DNA from: Pantoea eucalypti
GTDB lineage: Bacteria; Pseudomonadota; Gammaproteobacteria; Enterobacterales; Enterobacteriaceae
Direction: 5' to 3'
Assembly: GCF_009646115.1 (NCBI RefSeq)
Contig: NZ_CP045720.1
Location: 620,001 to 684,000, forward strand
Length of the DNA: 64,000 nt
The notes under the pieces are model-generated. The model did no database searches. It saw only the letters and a list, made by a program, of their open reading frames with translations, and was not told the origin of the DNA. Shown in pieces: positions 8,401-16,346 of this stretch. The stretch's first letter is position 1; each line of letters opens with the position of its first letter. The position numbers and the translations under genes are program-made.

Positions 8401-9312
8401 TTAACTCCCTAGTTCTGATGTGAGTCGATAATACTTTTCATCACATGCTAAAGTAATGCTAAGTATAGTTCCTTTGAAGTAAAATGGTAATGTTTTATAT
8501 TCTTCGCCATTTGCATCCATTTTTACATAAGCATTATGACTATATAACTCTAGCTTCCCATTATTTACACTAACCAAATCTTTAAGCAAATTAAGACCTA
8601 AGCCTCTTGGAACCCCATTTACTGCAGCAGTTGTGTTTCCACTAACACATGCCCATCTTAAGCATGACTCAGCAGTAATTGATTCTGCCCTGGTGTCCGC
8701 GGAGAGATAAGCTCTGACTTTATTCGGTATTCCGACACCAAAATCAACAACGCATAGAACCAATTCATTTCTTTGATGAAAATGTTGTCCACAAGAATAG
8801 ACGCCAACGGGCGAATTAGCATGCTCGAAAGAATTTGTATATATCTCCCAAACTTTGCCAGCGATAGCATCGCGCAAAGGTTCACTGACTCGCACCCAGC
8901 CTTTACCAATCCAATTCTGGGTCAAATAATCTAAAATAGAATTGAAATCTTCATATCGATCTTCACGATAAGGTATTGCATGGCCTGTATAACCTCGGTC
9001 GCCATGGCCAAGCGCATTGCAAAATCCATTCTGAACTAATGACGCTTTCACTTTAGGCGACAACGATTCCCAGAAAAAAAAGACTGTTTTGCCTTGAAGT
9101 TGAAGCGAACGAACCGTTCCTCCTAAGAAAGCAACTGCGTTCGGTCTCAGAAAGTTACAATAAGTAAAAACAAAACGAACTTGCGCTGTTCCTGAAGCCA
9201 TAGCTTGCTCAAAAATCATGAACAATCTGCAAAAGTCACTTTCCGTGCCATTCAAGGTTGGCACCATAATGGTTAAACCTGTTTTTTCATCGAACATACT
9301 TCGTCCCAGCAT
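8401..9312 (-). CDS. GHKL (HATPase_c) ATPase with an N-terminal STAS-like region
   Basis: A 303-residue protein. Residues 45-80 (VRFVFTYCNFLRPNAVAFLG then LQLQGKTVFFF) look like a degenerate STAS fold. Residues 150-270 hold a GHKL ATPase: N box KVWEIYTNSFEHA (Glu156, Asn160, His164), G1 box VVDFGVGIP (Asp190) and G2 box NGVPRGLGLNLL (232-243). There is no H-box dimerisation helix or receiver, so it is an anti-sigma/Hsp90-like ATPase rather than an ordinary sensor kinase. It is the first gene of a tight three-gene operon. The start follows the longest frame. A second ATG five codons in, preceded by GGGACG, is also possible. Low GC marks it as acquired. Confidence 0.85.
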   Translation of the reverse strand: MLGRSMFDEKTGLTIMVPTLNGTESDFCRLFMIFEQAMASGTAQVRFVFTYCNFLRPNAVAFLGGTVRSLQLQGKTVFFFWESLSPKVKASLVQNGFCNALGHGDRGYTGHAIPYREDRYEDFNSILDYLTQNWIGKGWVRVSEPLRDAIAGKVWEIYTNSFEHANSPVGVYSCGQHFHQRNELVLCVVDFGVGIPNKVRAYLSADTRAESITAESCLRWACVSGNTTAAVNGVPRGLGLNLLKDLVSVNNGKLELYSHNAYVKMDANGEEYKTLPFYFKGTILSITLACDEKYYRLTSELGS

Positions 9313-9510
9313 GTACTTTCATTCCAATATCGCATAGTTCGTTTTGATTTTGAATCGGCAGTTGTCTGCTTAATCTGCGGAACAGAGCGGTAAAAGTAAT
9401 GTTGAAAGGCTCAAAGAAATTTTTGGGGGGACAAAAAGGGGGCACTAGAAGATCTTTTAAATTAAAATCCAGCCTAAAGCCGAAGTTAAGTTAATGATTT
9501 TTATAGAATA

Positions 9511-9560
9511 ATTTGGTGGCCCCTGCTGGGTTTGAACCAGCGACCAAGCGATTATGAGTC
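9511..9560 (-). repeat. Attachment-site copy between island 1 and island 2
   Basis: A perfect 50-base direct repeat of 30409-30458, covering the tRNA-Ile2 3' end plus AAAT beyond the CCA and reaching the anticodon loop. Beyond base 9560 the tRNA match stops. It forms the right end of island 1 and the left end of island 2. Confidence 0.93.
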
Positions 9561-9685
9561 ATATGAATAGCTTGTTTCATCGTTTTTCATCTTTAACTAT
9601 ATTTACGCATTTATGAATATAAATCAGTTGTTTATGGTTATCTCTTGGTTTCATGTTGTTCCGGGTTTTTCCTTTCAGTATCATC

Positions 9686-9709
9686 CTTACGTCACCTGCT
9701 ACATCACCC
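9686..9709 (+). repeat. Candidate integrase arm-site repeat, left end of island 2
   Basis: CTTACGTCACC followed by TGCTACATCACCC. The same motif pair recurs near the other end of the island (30308-30354), where TTACGTCACC appears twice. It lies between the attachment copy and the integrase start, the normal place for integrase or excisionase binding sites. Binding itself is inferred. Confidence 0.5.
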
Positions 9710-9745
9710 AGAAAACGACGATAAAATTCTCGTAAGGACTCTCTT

Positions 9746-11050
9746 TTGGCAGACAATTTAACGGACTCAATGGTACGCGGCCTTAAAGCTCGCGATTCGG
9801 CTTATCAGGTATGGGACAAGAGTGGTGAGCGTGGAGCAGGGCGTCTGGGCGTTAAAGTTGAGCCATCCGGGCAGCGGGTTTTCTACTATCGCTACTACTG
9901 GGATGCTAAGCGCCACTTTATTCAGTTGGGTCGTTACCCTGAAATGTCGTTAGCTCAGGCTCGTCAGCTTGCTAAAGGTTATGCCGGTACGCTGAAGGAA
10001 GGGAAGAACCCTAAGGTCGAAAAGGCTGAACAGGAAATCGCGCTGGAAAAGCAAAAGCGTGCCGAACAGTTAAAGGGCAGCATCGAGCAGCTTATTCAGG
10101 GCTATACCAACAAAATGCGGGAAGATGGAAAGCGGACATGGCAGCAGGTGCTATACCGTCTGGAAAAGGAAACCTATTCCTTTATTGCCAAAGATACGAA
10201 AGCTAACGAAGTCACACCGCTACATATCAAACAGATTCTGTCCGCTATCATTCAGCGCGGTGCGAGCGTTGAAGCAAACCGTGTGCGTTCTTATCTGATG
10301 GCAGCTTTCAACTACGGGCTTAAAGCGGATAACGATCCGGCCAACCACCAGCAGAACGTGATGTTTGGGCTTGAGATGAACCCGGTGAGCGTCATCCCCA
10401 AACAGTCGGCTGCAGAAAAAGCGGGGACGAACTGGCTGAAGTTGAATGAACTGCAACAGCTGATGGGTGACTTTCCTAAAACGCCAAGCGTCGGCAGCAC
10501 GGTGAGTTTGCTTCTTAATTTATGTGTTTACGCTGGTGGTCAGCGCCCACATGAACTGGCTTCCAGTCGGTGGGATGCCGTGAACTGGGAAGAGAAAACG
10601 CTGTTGATAGTTGCTGACGTTTCAAAGAACAAGCGTGACCATCTGGTGCCGTTAACGGATTCAGCGGTCGAAATGCTGGAAAGGCTGAAGGTGGAAAACG
10701 TTAACGATAGTCCGTTTATCTTCCCGCAGCGACTGGATGCGGGCAAGCATCTACGAACTGACAGCTTTGCGCAGGCAATTATCTATTATCGCGAGCACTT
10801 TCCTGATCATCCGGTATTTGTTGCGAGGGATTTACGGCGGACCTGCAAAACGCTGATGGGCGAAATCGGTGTTTCGAAAGAGTTGCGCGACCGCATTCAA
10901 AACCATGCATTACAGGATGTCAGCTCGAAGCATTATGACCGTTATGATTATCTCGTAGAGAAAAGAAGGGCATTAGAACAGTGGGAAAACAGGGTTAATC
11001 ATGTTGAGCAGGCCACCAGCAATGTGGTGAATTTATTCCAGAGAGGATGA
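9746..11050 (+). CDS. int: P4-type tyrosine recombinase (integrase)
   Basis: A 434-residue integrase. The N-terminal third is the DUF4102-like arm-binding domain (GRLGVKVEPSGQRVFYYRYY, LGRYPEMSLAQARQLA). The catalytic part shows Arg in YAGGQRPHEL, ARDLRRTCKT (box with the second Arg) and the terminal KHYDRYDY with the Tyr nucleophile. The start is a TTG at 9746 with GTAAGGA about 8 bases upstream; no ATG fits. It lies 185 bases inside the left end of island 2 and probably catalyses integration at ileX. Length and layout match P4/SPI-type integrases that use tRNA 3' ends. Confidence 0.94.
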   Translation: MADNLTDSMVRGLKARDSAYQVWDKSGERGAGRLGVKVEPSGQRVFYYRYYWDAKRHFIQLGRYPEMSLAQARQLAKGYAGTLKEGKNPKVEKAEQEIALEKQKRAEQLKGSIEQLIQGYTNKMREDGKRTWQQVLYRLEKETYSFIAKDTKANEVTPLHIKQILSAIIQRGASVEANRVRSYLMAAFNYGLKADNDPANHQQNVMFGLEMNPVSVIPKQSAAEKAGTNWLKLNELQQLMGDFPKTPSVGSTVSLLLNLCVYAGGQRPHELASSRWDAVNWEEKTLLIVADVSKNKRDHLVPLTDSAVEMLERLKVENVNDSPFIFPQRLDAGKHLRTDSFAQAIIYYREHFPDHPVFVARDLRRTCKTLMGEIGVSKELRDRIQNHALQDVSSKHYDRYDYLVEKRRALEQWENRVNHVEQATSNVVNLFQRG

Positions 11051-11290
11051 GAATTGGCTAAATATTAGTCTCAATTCTTTGAAGAGTATACGCCAGTCTG
11101 GTTCATCGGACAGCGTATTGCTGAAGAGACTGGGCATTATCAATGAAGCAGAATTTGATGTGTTATCAGTTCAGGCAGATGCTGGGTTACAGTCTTTTTG
11201 ACGAGCATAAATCGTTTTAAAGGCTATTCAGGCCGAAATCACTGACAACTATATGCCGATGATACAGCTTGTTGACGATATTTGGCCGAA

Positions 11291-11449
11291 TTAGCGAGCT
11301 AAACCGATAGCTTTTGCTTTAGCTTGATACTGCTTAAGATTTTGCTCAATTTTCTGCACAGCTTCACCCGTTTCAATAGCCGTTGAGCTAGCAACGGAGC
11401 GGTAAATTTTTTGCCTGGTGATTTTGGCGCTAGTGGCTCGACTTTGCAT
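11291..11449 (-). CDS. Small hypothetical protein (52 aa)
   Basis: A minus-strand frame from ATG 11447-11449 to TAA 11291-11293, starting MQSRATSAKITRQKIYRS and ending QYQAKAKAIGLAR. GAGGACC lies 6-7 bases upstream. It is basic and probably alpha-helical. I do not recognise the family. It stands alone between the integrase and the hsd region. The 240 bases between the integrase stop and this gene contain only short broken frames. Confidence 0.45.
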   Translation of the reverse strand: MQSRATSAKITRQKIYRSVASSTAIETGEAVQKIEQNLKQYQAKAKAIGLAR

Positions 11450-11537
11450 TGTGAGGTCCTCATTGTGCTTATCGGGTTTGTAGTGGGTGGTAGATAAGCT
11501 TACAAGATGGTTTATCAGAGGATGTTTGCCGGGAGGT

Positions 11538-11558
11538 AGCCCACCATTGAGGTGGGCT
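11538..11558. terminator. Hairpin downstream of the 76-aa gene
   Basis: AGCCCACC (11538-11545) and GGTGGGCT (11551-11558) form a perfect 8-bp stem with loop ATTGA, just past the stop codon of the minus-strand small gene at 11566. There is no clear U tract on either side, so it may stabilise a 3' end rather than terminate on its own. Confidence 0.45.
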
Positions 11559-11565
11559 TAGTTGC

Positions 11566-11796
11566 TTAATCCTGATACCTGGCTCTTGCTCTCAGTTCCT
11601 GCATGTTCATTCCGTGATGAAAACGCTGATGTCCACACATCCAGCATGAACAGAGGCATGGCGTATGATAAGCCTTACCGATATTGACGATAGTCGCGCC
11701 TTCAGACCAGCTGTAAGCCGCATTATTATAACGACCGCGTTTAGTTTTGAGCCTTTTCATATGATGGCGACGAAACGCTCGATTTCTTGTATGCAT
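11566..11796 (-). CDS. Small basic cysteine-rich protein (76 aa)
   Basis: It starts MHTRNRAFRRHHMKRLKTKR and has the pattern CLCSCWMCG around residues 47-55, then RARARYQD at the end. A CxCxxCG core after a very basic N-terminus is shared by small proteins found in enterobacterial islands, usually annotated hypothetical. The cysteines could bind a metal and the basic start could bind nucleic acid (inference). GGGGA lies 7 bases before the ATG; a second ATG at codon 13 is an alternative start. It sits between the integrase and the restriction operon, all on the minus strand. Confidence 0.6.
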   Translation of the reverse strand: MHTRNRAFRRHHMKRLKTKRGRYNNAAYSWSEGATIVNIGKAYHTPCLCSCWMCGHQRFHHGMNMQELRARARYQD

Positions 11797-11927
11797 GGGT
11801 AATCCCCGAATATACCGTCAGGGCAGCCACACCTTCGTGTGACCGCCGGAACGGGTATTCGGAGTGGAGGATTTTACGCATTGTTATGATCCTTATTAAA
11901 ATCCATTCGCCTGACTGCCGGAAAATT

Positions 11928-13034
11928 CTACTCGTTAGTATTCCAGTTTCTGAAGTGGTTTTTCAATCTTTCAACAGTGTGTCGCCACTTTGGCGTTGTC
12001 GGTTTGCAAACGGTATTTTGATTACCGAAGAATCCAAGTTCATTTACTGCAGCTTGTTCACTACGGGTTTCAAGCCACTTCACTGAAACAAAATACTCAG
12101 ATTTATCGGGATCACCTGAGTTATCGCGATAAAGGTTTCCATGCTTAAGCACGTCCATTGCGAGTTTTTCACCAGCCTCAGTATTGATTATAAAGCTGCT
12201 GGCTGGCTCAACGGCACTTTGCACAATACCGACGCCAACATAACCTGTTTTTGGGATGTTAACCCAGACGCATTGACCGGGCTGAAGCTGTTTTAAGGTC
12301 TGGCTGTACCAGCTTCCGCCACCGGCACTGATAAAGCCGTAACGGCGCGCCTCTTCCCAGTTACGACTATTTGAGTCACCGAACGAGACATAGAACTCTC
12401 CGTTCCAGGGTTCTTTTGATTGAGCACTCGTACCTGCGGTGGCTTGAGCAGCGTTAGTTTGCGTTTCGCTGGGATGAATAAGCCAGGCGCGACTTAAAAA
12501 CTGTTCGTCCCCGTGCTGAAAAACCTTAAAGAACAGAACGTTAATTGAGATGCCATTTTTGCTCAGGTAGTCGACAATGCGTTCGGTAGACGGATCCAGT
12601 TCCGCCGCTACGATAATGATTTGATGCGACTGGTTAATAGACTCTTCTTCTAACTCAGCATTAAAACGTTGCTTAAAGGCATCGCCCAAATTGCCGCCGC
12701 CAGAGAATTTTTCATAAATTTGTGACAGGCGGTCTGCGGTTAAATCGTCTACCCACGAAGCGTAATCCAGCGCCTGAGCGACTACTTCGCGCGGCGTGCG
12801 GTCGCGTTTTAGCTCTATTAGAATTAGCGAGGCATCGGGCGCTATCGCCAGCAGATCAATACGTCCCTTATCGAGCGTATTTTCCTGATGACCGATAATC
12901 ATCCACTGGTCTGAAAGAATGGTTGGGTCGTTTAAGATCATTCTTTCCAGCAAACACTCACTGGCCAGTTTGCTGATAGTCAGTGGCTGAGGGTTATCAC
13001 CTACACGCCAGATAGCATGGTAAACCGGCATCAT
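11928..13034 (-). CDS. PD-(D/E)XK (DUF91/NucS-like) nuclease fused to a PUA/EVE-like domain, fourth gene of the hsd operon
   Basis: A 368-residue protein. Residues 50-110 contain GRIDLLAIAPDASLILIELK, the D...ExK core of NucS/DUF91-type PD-(D/E)XK nucleases, followed by a QALDYASWV helix. Residues 215-300 (CVWVNIPKTGYVGVGIVQSA) resemble PUA/EVE-type folds that read modified bases or RNA. It starts 7 bases after the hsdS stop, so it is very likely co-transcribed with hsdRMS. A role alongside the restriction system, such as processing ends or attacking modified DNA, is inferred from position. The domain calls are by eye. Confidence 0.65.
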   Translation of the reverse strand: MMPVYHAIWRVGDNPQPLTISKLASECLLERMILNDPTILSDQWMIIGHQENTLDKGRIDLLAIAPDASLILIELKRDRTPREVVAQALDYASWVDDLTADRLSQIYEKFSGGGNLGDAFKQRFNAELEEESINQSHQIIIVAAELDPSTERIVDYLSKNGISINVLFFKVFQHGDEQFLSRAWLIHPSETQTNAAQATAGTSAQSKEPWNGEFYVSFGDSNSRNWEEARRYGFISAGGGSWYSQTLKQLQPGQCVWVNIPKTGYVGVGIVQSAVEPASSFIINTEAGEKLAMDVLKHGNLYRDNSGDPDKSEYFVSVKWLETRSEQAAVNELGFFGNQNTVCKPTTPKWRHTVERLKNHFRNWNTNE

Positions 13035-13041
13035 TTGTTCC

Positions 13042-14799
13042 TTAGCTTAGCGCTGCGTCTGTGAGTGCATCAGCCAGGTGGAGTTGGGTTTGCTGGGCGG
13101 ATCGCAGGCGGGATTTAATTTGTTCGCAGATAATGAATAGTTCATCAATTTTAGTAACAATTCGATGTTGCTCTAATAAAGGTGGTACTGGGAATTCAAA
13201 TAATTCCAATGTTTTTTTACTAAGTCCTTCAATTGCCATGCCGACTTGTCTTCTCCATACCAAATTTTGAATAAGGGGAGATTTAATGGCCAAGTGAACA
13301 AATGGTGCAAGCTCGCCCAATAACAAACGAATGATTGTGACATGCTGGCTAACGTTTGCCTCTATGATGTGATCAGGAAATATTAAAGTGCGGCCTAATG
13401 AAGCTCCGGTGATATTTAGAAGAATATCACCTGGAAAAACTTTCGTTCCATCCATTTTAGAATGTGTATTTTTATCAATATACACTACATCGTCTAAACG
13501 GAGGCCCTCATTCCACACGTTTTGAGAGCGAAGAAATGGAATGCCTTCAGTTACATATGCACTTTGCCCTCCTCGAGGAGTGCTACCCGAGCCCATCTTG
13601 CCGGTTAGGTCACCCAGCCTAATAAACTCCCACCCCTCCGGCAACCCAAAAGGCTTTTCCTCATCACTAACTGGTGGTAAAGGTTTCTGTTTTTTTATTT
13701 TACCTTCTTTCATCAGTTGCGCTTTTTCCTGCTCAATACGTTTAAGCAGTTCAGAAGCGGGTTCATCATTCGGGTCCTGAGGCACCAGTTTGCCCATCAC
13801 AGCCAGTTGCAGAATGGTTTGCTTAAGTGCATCGATACTCGCTTCTGTGGTAAACAGTGTGTCGAAATGCTGGCTGATTCGCGCCCAGTTTTCGGCTAGC
13901 TCTTCAGCATTTTTGCTGTCGGTGAGTGTTGCCAGCAACGTTTTAACCAGCTGGGAATGTGCTTCCATACTGGTCAGAGATTGCTGCTCCAGTTGGTCAC
14001 AAAGGGACATGAGTTCTTTGACTCTTAATACTATTTTATGTTGTTCATAAACTGGCGGTAATATTACTGGAATTTCTTTGAGTTTTGCTGCTTTAATTCC
14101 TGTTGCTGTCATACCCGTAGATTTGTCTTTCAGCTGTGACTGAAAAGGTCTTGCTAAAAGTTGAATCAGCATAAAGGGACTTATTTCTGGAATATGCCAC
14201 TGAAAACAAATAGAACGTTGAGCAAGAGCAAATTTCTCATTCAATTCAATAATTGCAGCATTTCCTAAAGGAGCTTCTGTAGTGAATAGTAAATCACCCT
14301 TTTTAGGAAAGCCTCTTGTCATCCATAACTGGTAATCTTTTTCAGTAATGAATTCTTCTGGGTTAAGATCGATATAGCCTTTTTTTATGTTTTTTGCTGT
14401 TATAAGTCGAATGCCATATTCTGTTTTTTTTGGGGTTTTACCACGATAATCTATAAATTTTGCTAAATTTCCTAACCTTATCCATGACCAATTTTTAGGC
14501 AGGTCGAGATAACAATCTCCTACGTTGATATTGACGTTTGCAGCAGTTTTCATATTGCCGCTTTTTGCTAACTCCTGTTTTCTTTGTTCATTACATTTTA
14601 ATAATGTAGAAGCCGGTTCATCATTTGGGTCCTGAGGCACCAGCTTGCCACGTACGGCCAGTTCCAGAATCAGTTCGCGCAGTTTTTTAATGCCATAAAG
14701 ATCAATCTTGCCGTTGTTACCGCGTCCAGCCGTTGAACGTGTCTGTAAGGCAGATGTCCAGGTATTGATATGCTGGGTGATCAGTTGCTCAGCAGACAT
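13042..14799 (-). CDS. hsdS: Type I restriction specificity subunit HsdS
   Basis: A 585-residue HsdS with two target-recognition domains, each followed by a conserved spacer. The N-terminus MSAEQLITQHINTWTSALQT and the phrase GKLVPQDPNDEPAS, present twice (about residues 50 and 340), are typical of the EcoAI/EcoEI (type IB) family. TRD1 covers roughly 100-260 and TRD2 roughly 385-550; each ends in an LPP-x-x-EQH-x-I-V motif. The subunit sets the bipartite DNA target of the M2S methylase and R2M2S nuclease. Its ATG overlaps the hsdM stop (TGATG). The recognition sequence cannot be read from the protein. Confidence 0.93.
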   Translation of the reverse strand: MSAEQLITQHINTWTSALQTRSTAGRGNNGKIDLYGIKKLRELILELAVRGKLVPQDPNDEPASTLLKCNEQRKQELAKSGNMKTAANVNINVGDCYLDLPKNWSWIRLGNLAKFIDYRGKTPKKTEYGIRLITAKNIKKGYIDLNPEEFITEKDYQLWMTRGFPKKGDLLFTTEAPLGNAAIIELNEKFALAQRSICFQWHIPEISPFMLIQLLARPFQSQLKDKSTGMTATGIKAAKLKEIPVILPPVYEQHKIVLRVKELMSLCDQLEQQSLTSMEAHSQLVKTLLATLTDSKNAEELAENWARISQHFDTLFTTEASIDALKQTILQLAVMGKLVPQDPNDEPASELLKRIEQEKAQLMKEGKIKKQKPLPPVSDEEKPFGLPEGWEFIRLGDLTGKMGSGSTPRGGQSAYVTEGIPFLRSQNVWNEGLRLDDVVYIDKNTHSKMDGTKVFPGDILLNITGASLGRTLIFPDHIIEANVSQHVTIIRLLLGELAPFVHLAIKSPLIQNLVWRRQVGMAIEGLSKKTLELFEFPVPPLLEQHRIVTKIDELFIICEQIKSRLRSAQQTQLHLADALTDAALS

Positions 14800-16274
14800 C
14801 AGTTGACCTCCTTACCCGCAAGCGCGGCACCAAGGATATCTCGTAGCTGGTGGCGCAGCTGGCTAATCTCCGCTTGCTGTTGTTGATATTGCGCCAGCAG
14901 ATCATCAGGATCATGGCTGATTGCTTCTGCCTGATGCGGATTCTTAATATCAAGGTTGAAGTTACGTGCAATGACTTCATCAATGCTGACTTTCCAGGCG
15001 TGTTCGTTTTCAACACGACTGGCAAAGCCGTCGGCCTCATTGCCCCACCAATCGATCTCCGGCTGAAACTCTTCAACCTTCATTGGGCGGGTTTTGCTGT
15101 AGTTTTTCACACCTTCAGGATAGGGATGTTCATAGAACCAGATGTCGTGTGTCGGCTGGCCTTTGGTGAAAAACAACAGGTTAGTTTTGATGCCGGTATA
15201 GGGATTAAACACGCCATTCGGCAGGCGCACGATGGTGTGCAGGTTGCACTCTTCTGTCAGCAGCTTTTTGATTTTGGTTTTAACACCTTCACCAAATAGC
15301 GTTCCATCCGGAAGAACGACAGCGGCGCGTCCTTTATCCGCCAGCACTTCCACTATCAGCTGCAGGAAGAGGTCGGCGGTTTCGCGCGTTTGCGTTTCAG
15401 AGGGGAAGTTTTTCTCAATGCCATCTTCTTCGGTACCGCCAAATGGCGGGTTGGTGACAATCACATCGAACTGCTCATCCCATGAAGAGAGTGGCTTGCT
15501 TAACGTATTGTCATGACGAATCTGCACCGGGACTTCAATACCGTGCAGCAGCATATTGGTGGTACAAAGCAGGTGCGGTAGCTGCTTTTTCTCTACGCCG
15601 TGAATCTGCTTCTGCAGCGTTTGGTGATCATCGGTGCTGTGAACGTAGTTGGCTTTGATATGATCAACCGTGCAAGCCAAAAATCCGCCAGTGCCGCAGG
15701 CGGGATCAATTATACGCTCGCCCAGTCTGGGGTCGATACGGTTAACCATAAAGCGGGTAACGGCGCGTGGTGTATAAAACTCACCAGCGTTACCGGCGCT
15801 TTGCAGATCGCGAAGAATCTGTTCGTAGATATCGCCAAACAGATGGCGCTCGTTGCTGTCGCCGAAATTGATCTCATTCAGTTTGTTGATGACCTGACGC
15901 AGCAGCGTGCCGTTTTTCATATAGTTATAGGCGTCGCTGAAAGCTTCCCGTACCACAAATCCACGTGGATTTTTATCACGAGGTGCAGGCAGGTTTTTCA
16001 GGGCAGGGAAGAGATCGTCATTGACGAACTCAAGCAGCGCGTCGCCCGTTATACCTTCTGCATCGGCCGCCCAGTTGCGCCACAGATAGCGTGCGGGAAC
16101 CGGCAGGCGATACTCTTCAGCATCCATTATGGCTTCCAGCTCTTCTTCCTGAGTGTCGAAAATTTTCAAAAACAACAGCCATGAAAGCTGACCCAGACGT
16201 TGCGCATCGCCGTCCACACCGGCATCTTTACGCATAATGTCCTGTAAGGATTTGATAACTGAACTGATAGACAT
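14799..16274 (-). CDS. hsdM: Type I DNA adenine methyltransferase HsdM
   Basis: An approximately 491-residue N6-adenine methylase: helical N-domain (SISSVIKSLQDIMRKDAG), AdoMet motif DPACGTGGFL near residue 190 preceded by GEFYTPRAVTRFMV, and catalytic NPPFGG near 280. I use the ATG at 16274, where family members begin. An upstream in-frame GTG at 16310 would add 12 residues. It modifies the host copies of the target and is part of the nuclease complex. The C-terminus (QAEISQLRHQLRDILGAALA) is a helix that contacts HsdS. It is the second gene of the minus-strand hsdR-M-S operon. Confidence 0.95.
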   Translation of the reverse strand: MSISSVIKSLQDIMRKDAGVDGDAQRLGQLSWLLFLKIFDTQEEELEAIMDAEEYRLPVPARYLWRNWAADAEGITGDALLEFVNDDLFPALKNLPAPRDKNPRGFVVREAFSDAYNYMKNGTLLRQVINKLNEINFGDSNERHLFGDIYEQILRDLQSAGNAGEFYTPRAVTRFMVNRIDPRLGERIIDPACGTGGFLACTVDHIKANYVHSTDDHQTLQKQIHGVEKKQLPHLLCTTNMLLHGIEVPVQIRHDNTLSKPLSSWDEQFDVIVTNPPFGGTEEDGIEKNFPSETQTRETADLFLQLIVEVLADKGRAAVVLPDGTLFGEGVKTKIKKLLTEECNLHTIVRLPNGVFNPYTGIKTNLLFFTKGQPTHDIWFYEHPYPEGVKNYSKTRPMKVEEFQPEIDWWGNEADGFASRVENEHAWKVSIDEVIARNFNLDIKNPHQAEAISHDPDDLLAQYQQQQAEISQLRHQLRDILGAALAGKEVN

Positions 16275-16346
16275 GTTTGTTGCAATTTCCGTAATAAAAA
16301 AGTCTGCCACCGAGCGGTCGCTACGGTGACAGACACTGAAAGGGAA

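Larger units (their letters stand above)
1243..9510. mobile_element. Island 1: integrated element at ileX with Septu-like and GHKL/STAS/PIN cargo
   Basis: The segment is bounded by tRNA-Ile2 3' copies at 1243-1292 and 9511-9560. It contains its own tyrosine recombinase of P2 type (3636-4655), phage-tail and STM2901/DUF1493 genes in the middle, and two probable defence operons near its ends. The integrase is internal rather than next to an end, which suggests a composite or rearranged element. Base composition of the 1.3-3.6 kb and 7.4-9.3 kb genes is clearly AT-rich compared with the core genes right of 30.5 kb. Confidence 0.75.
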
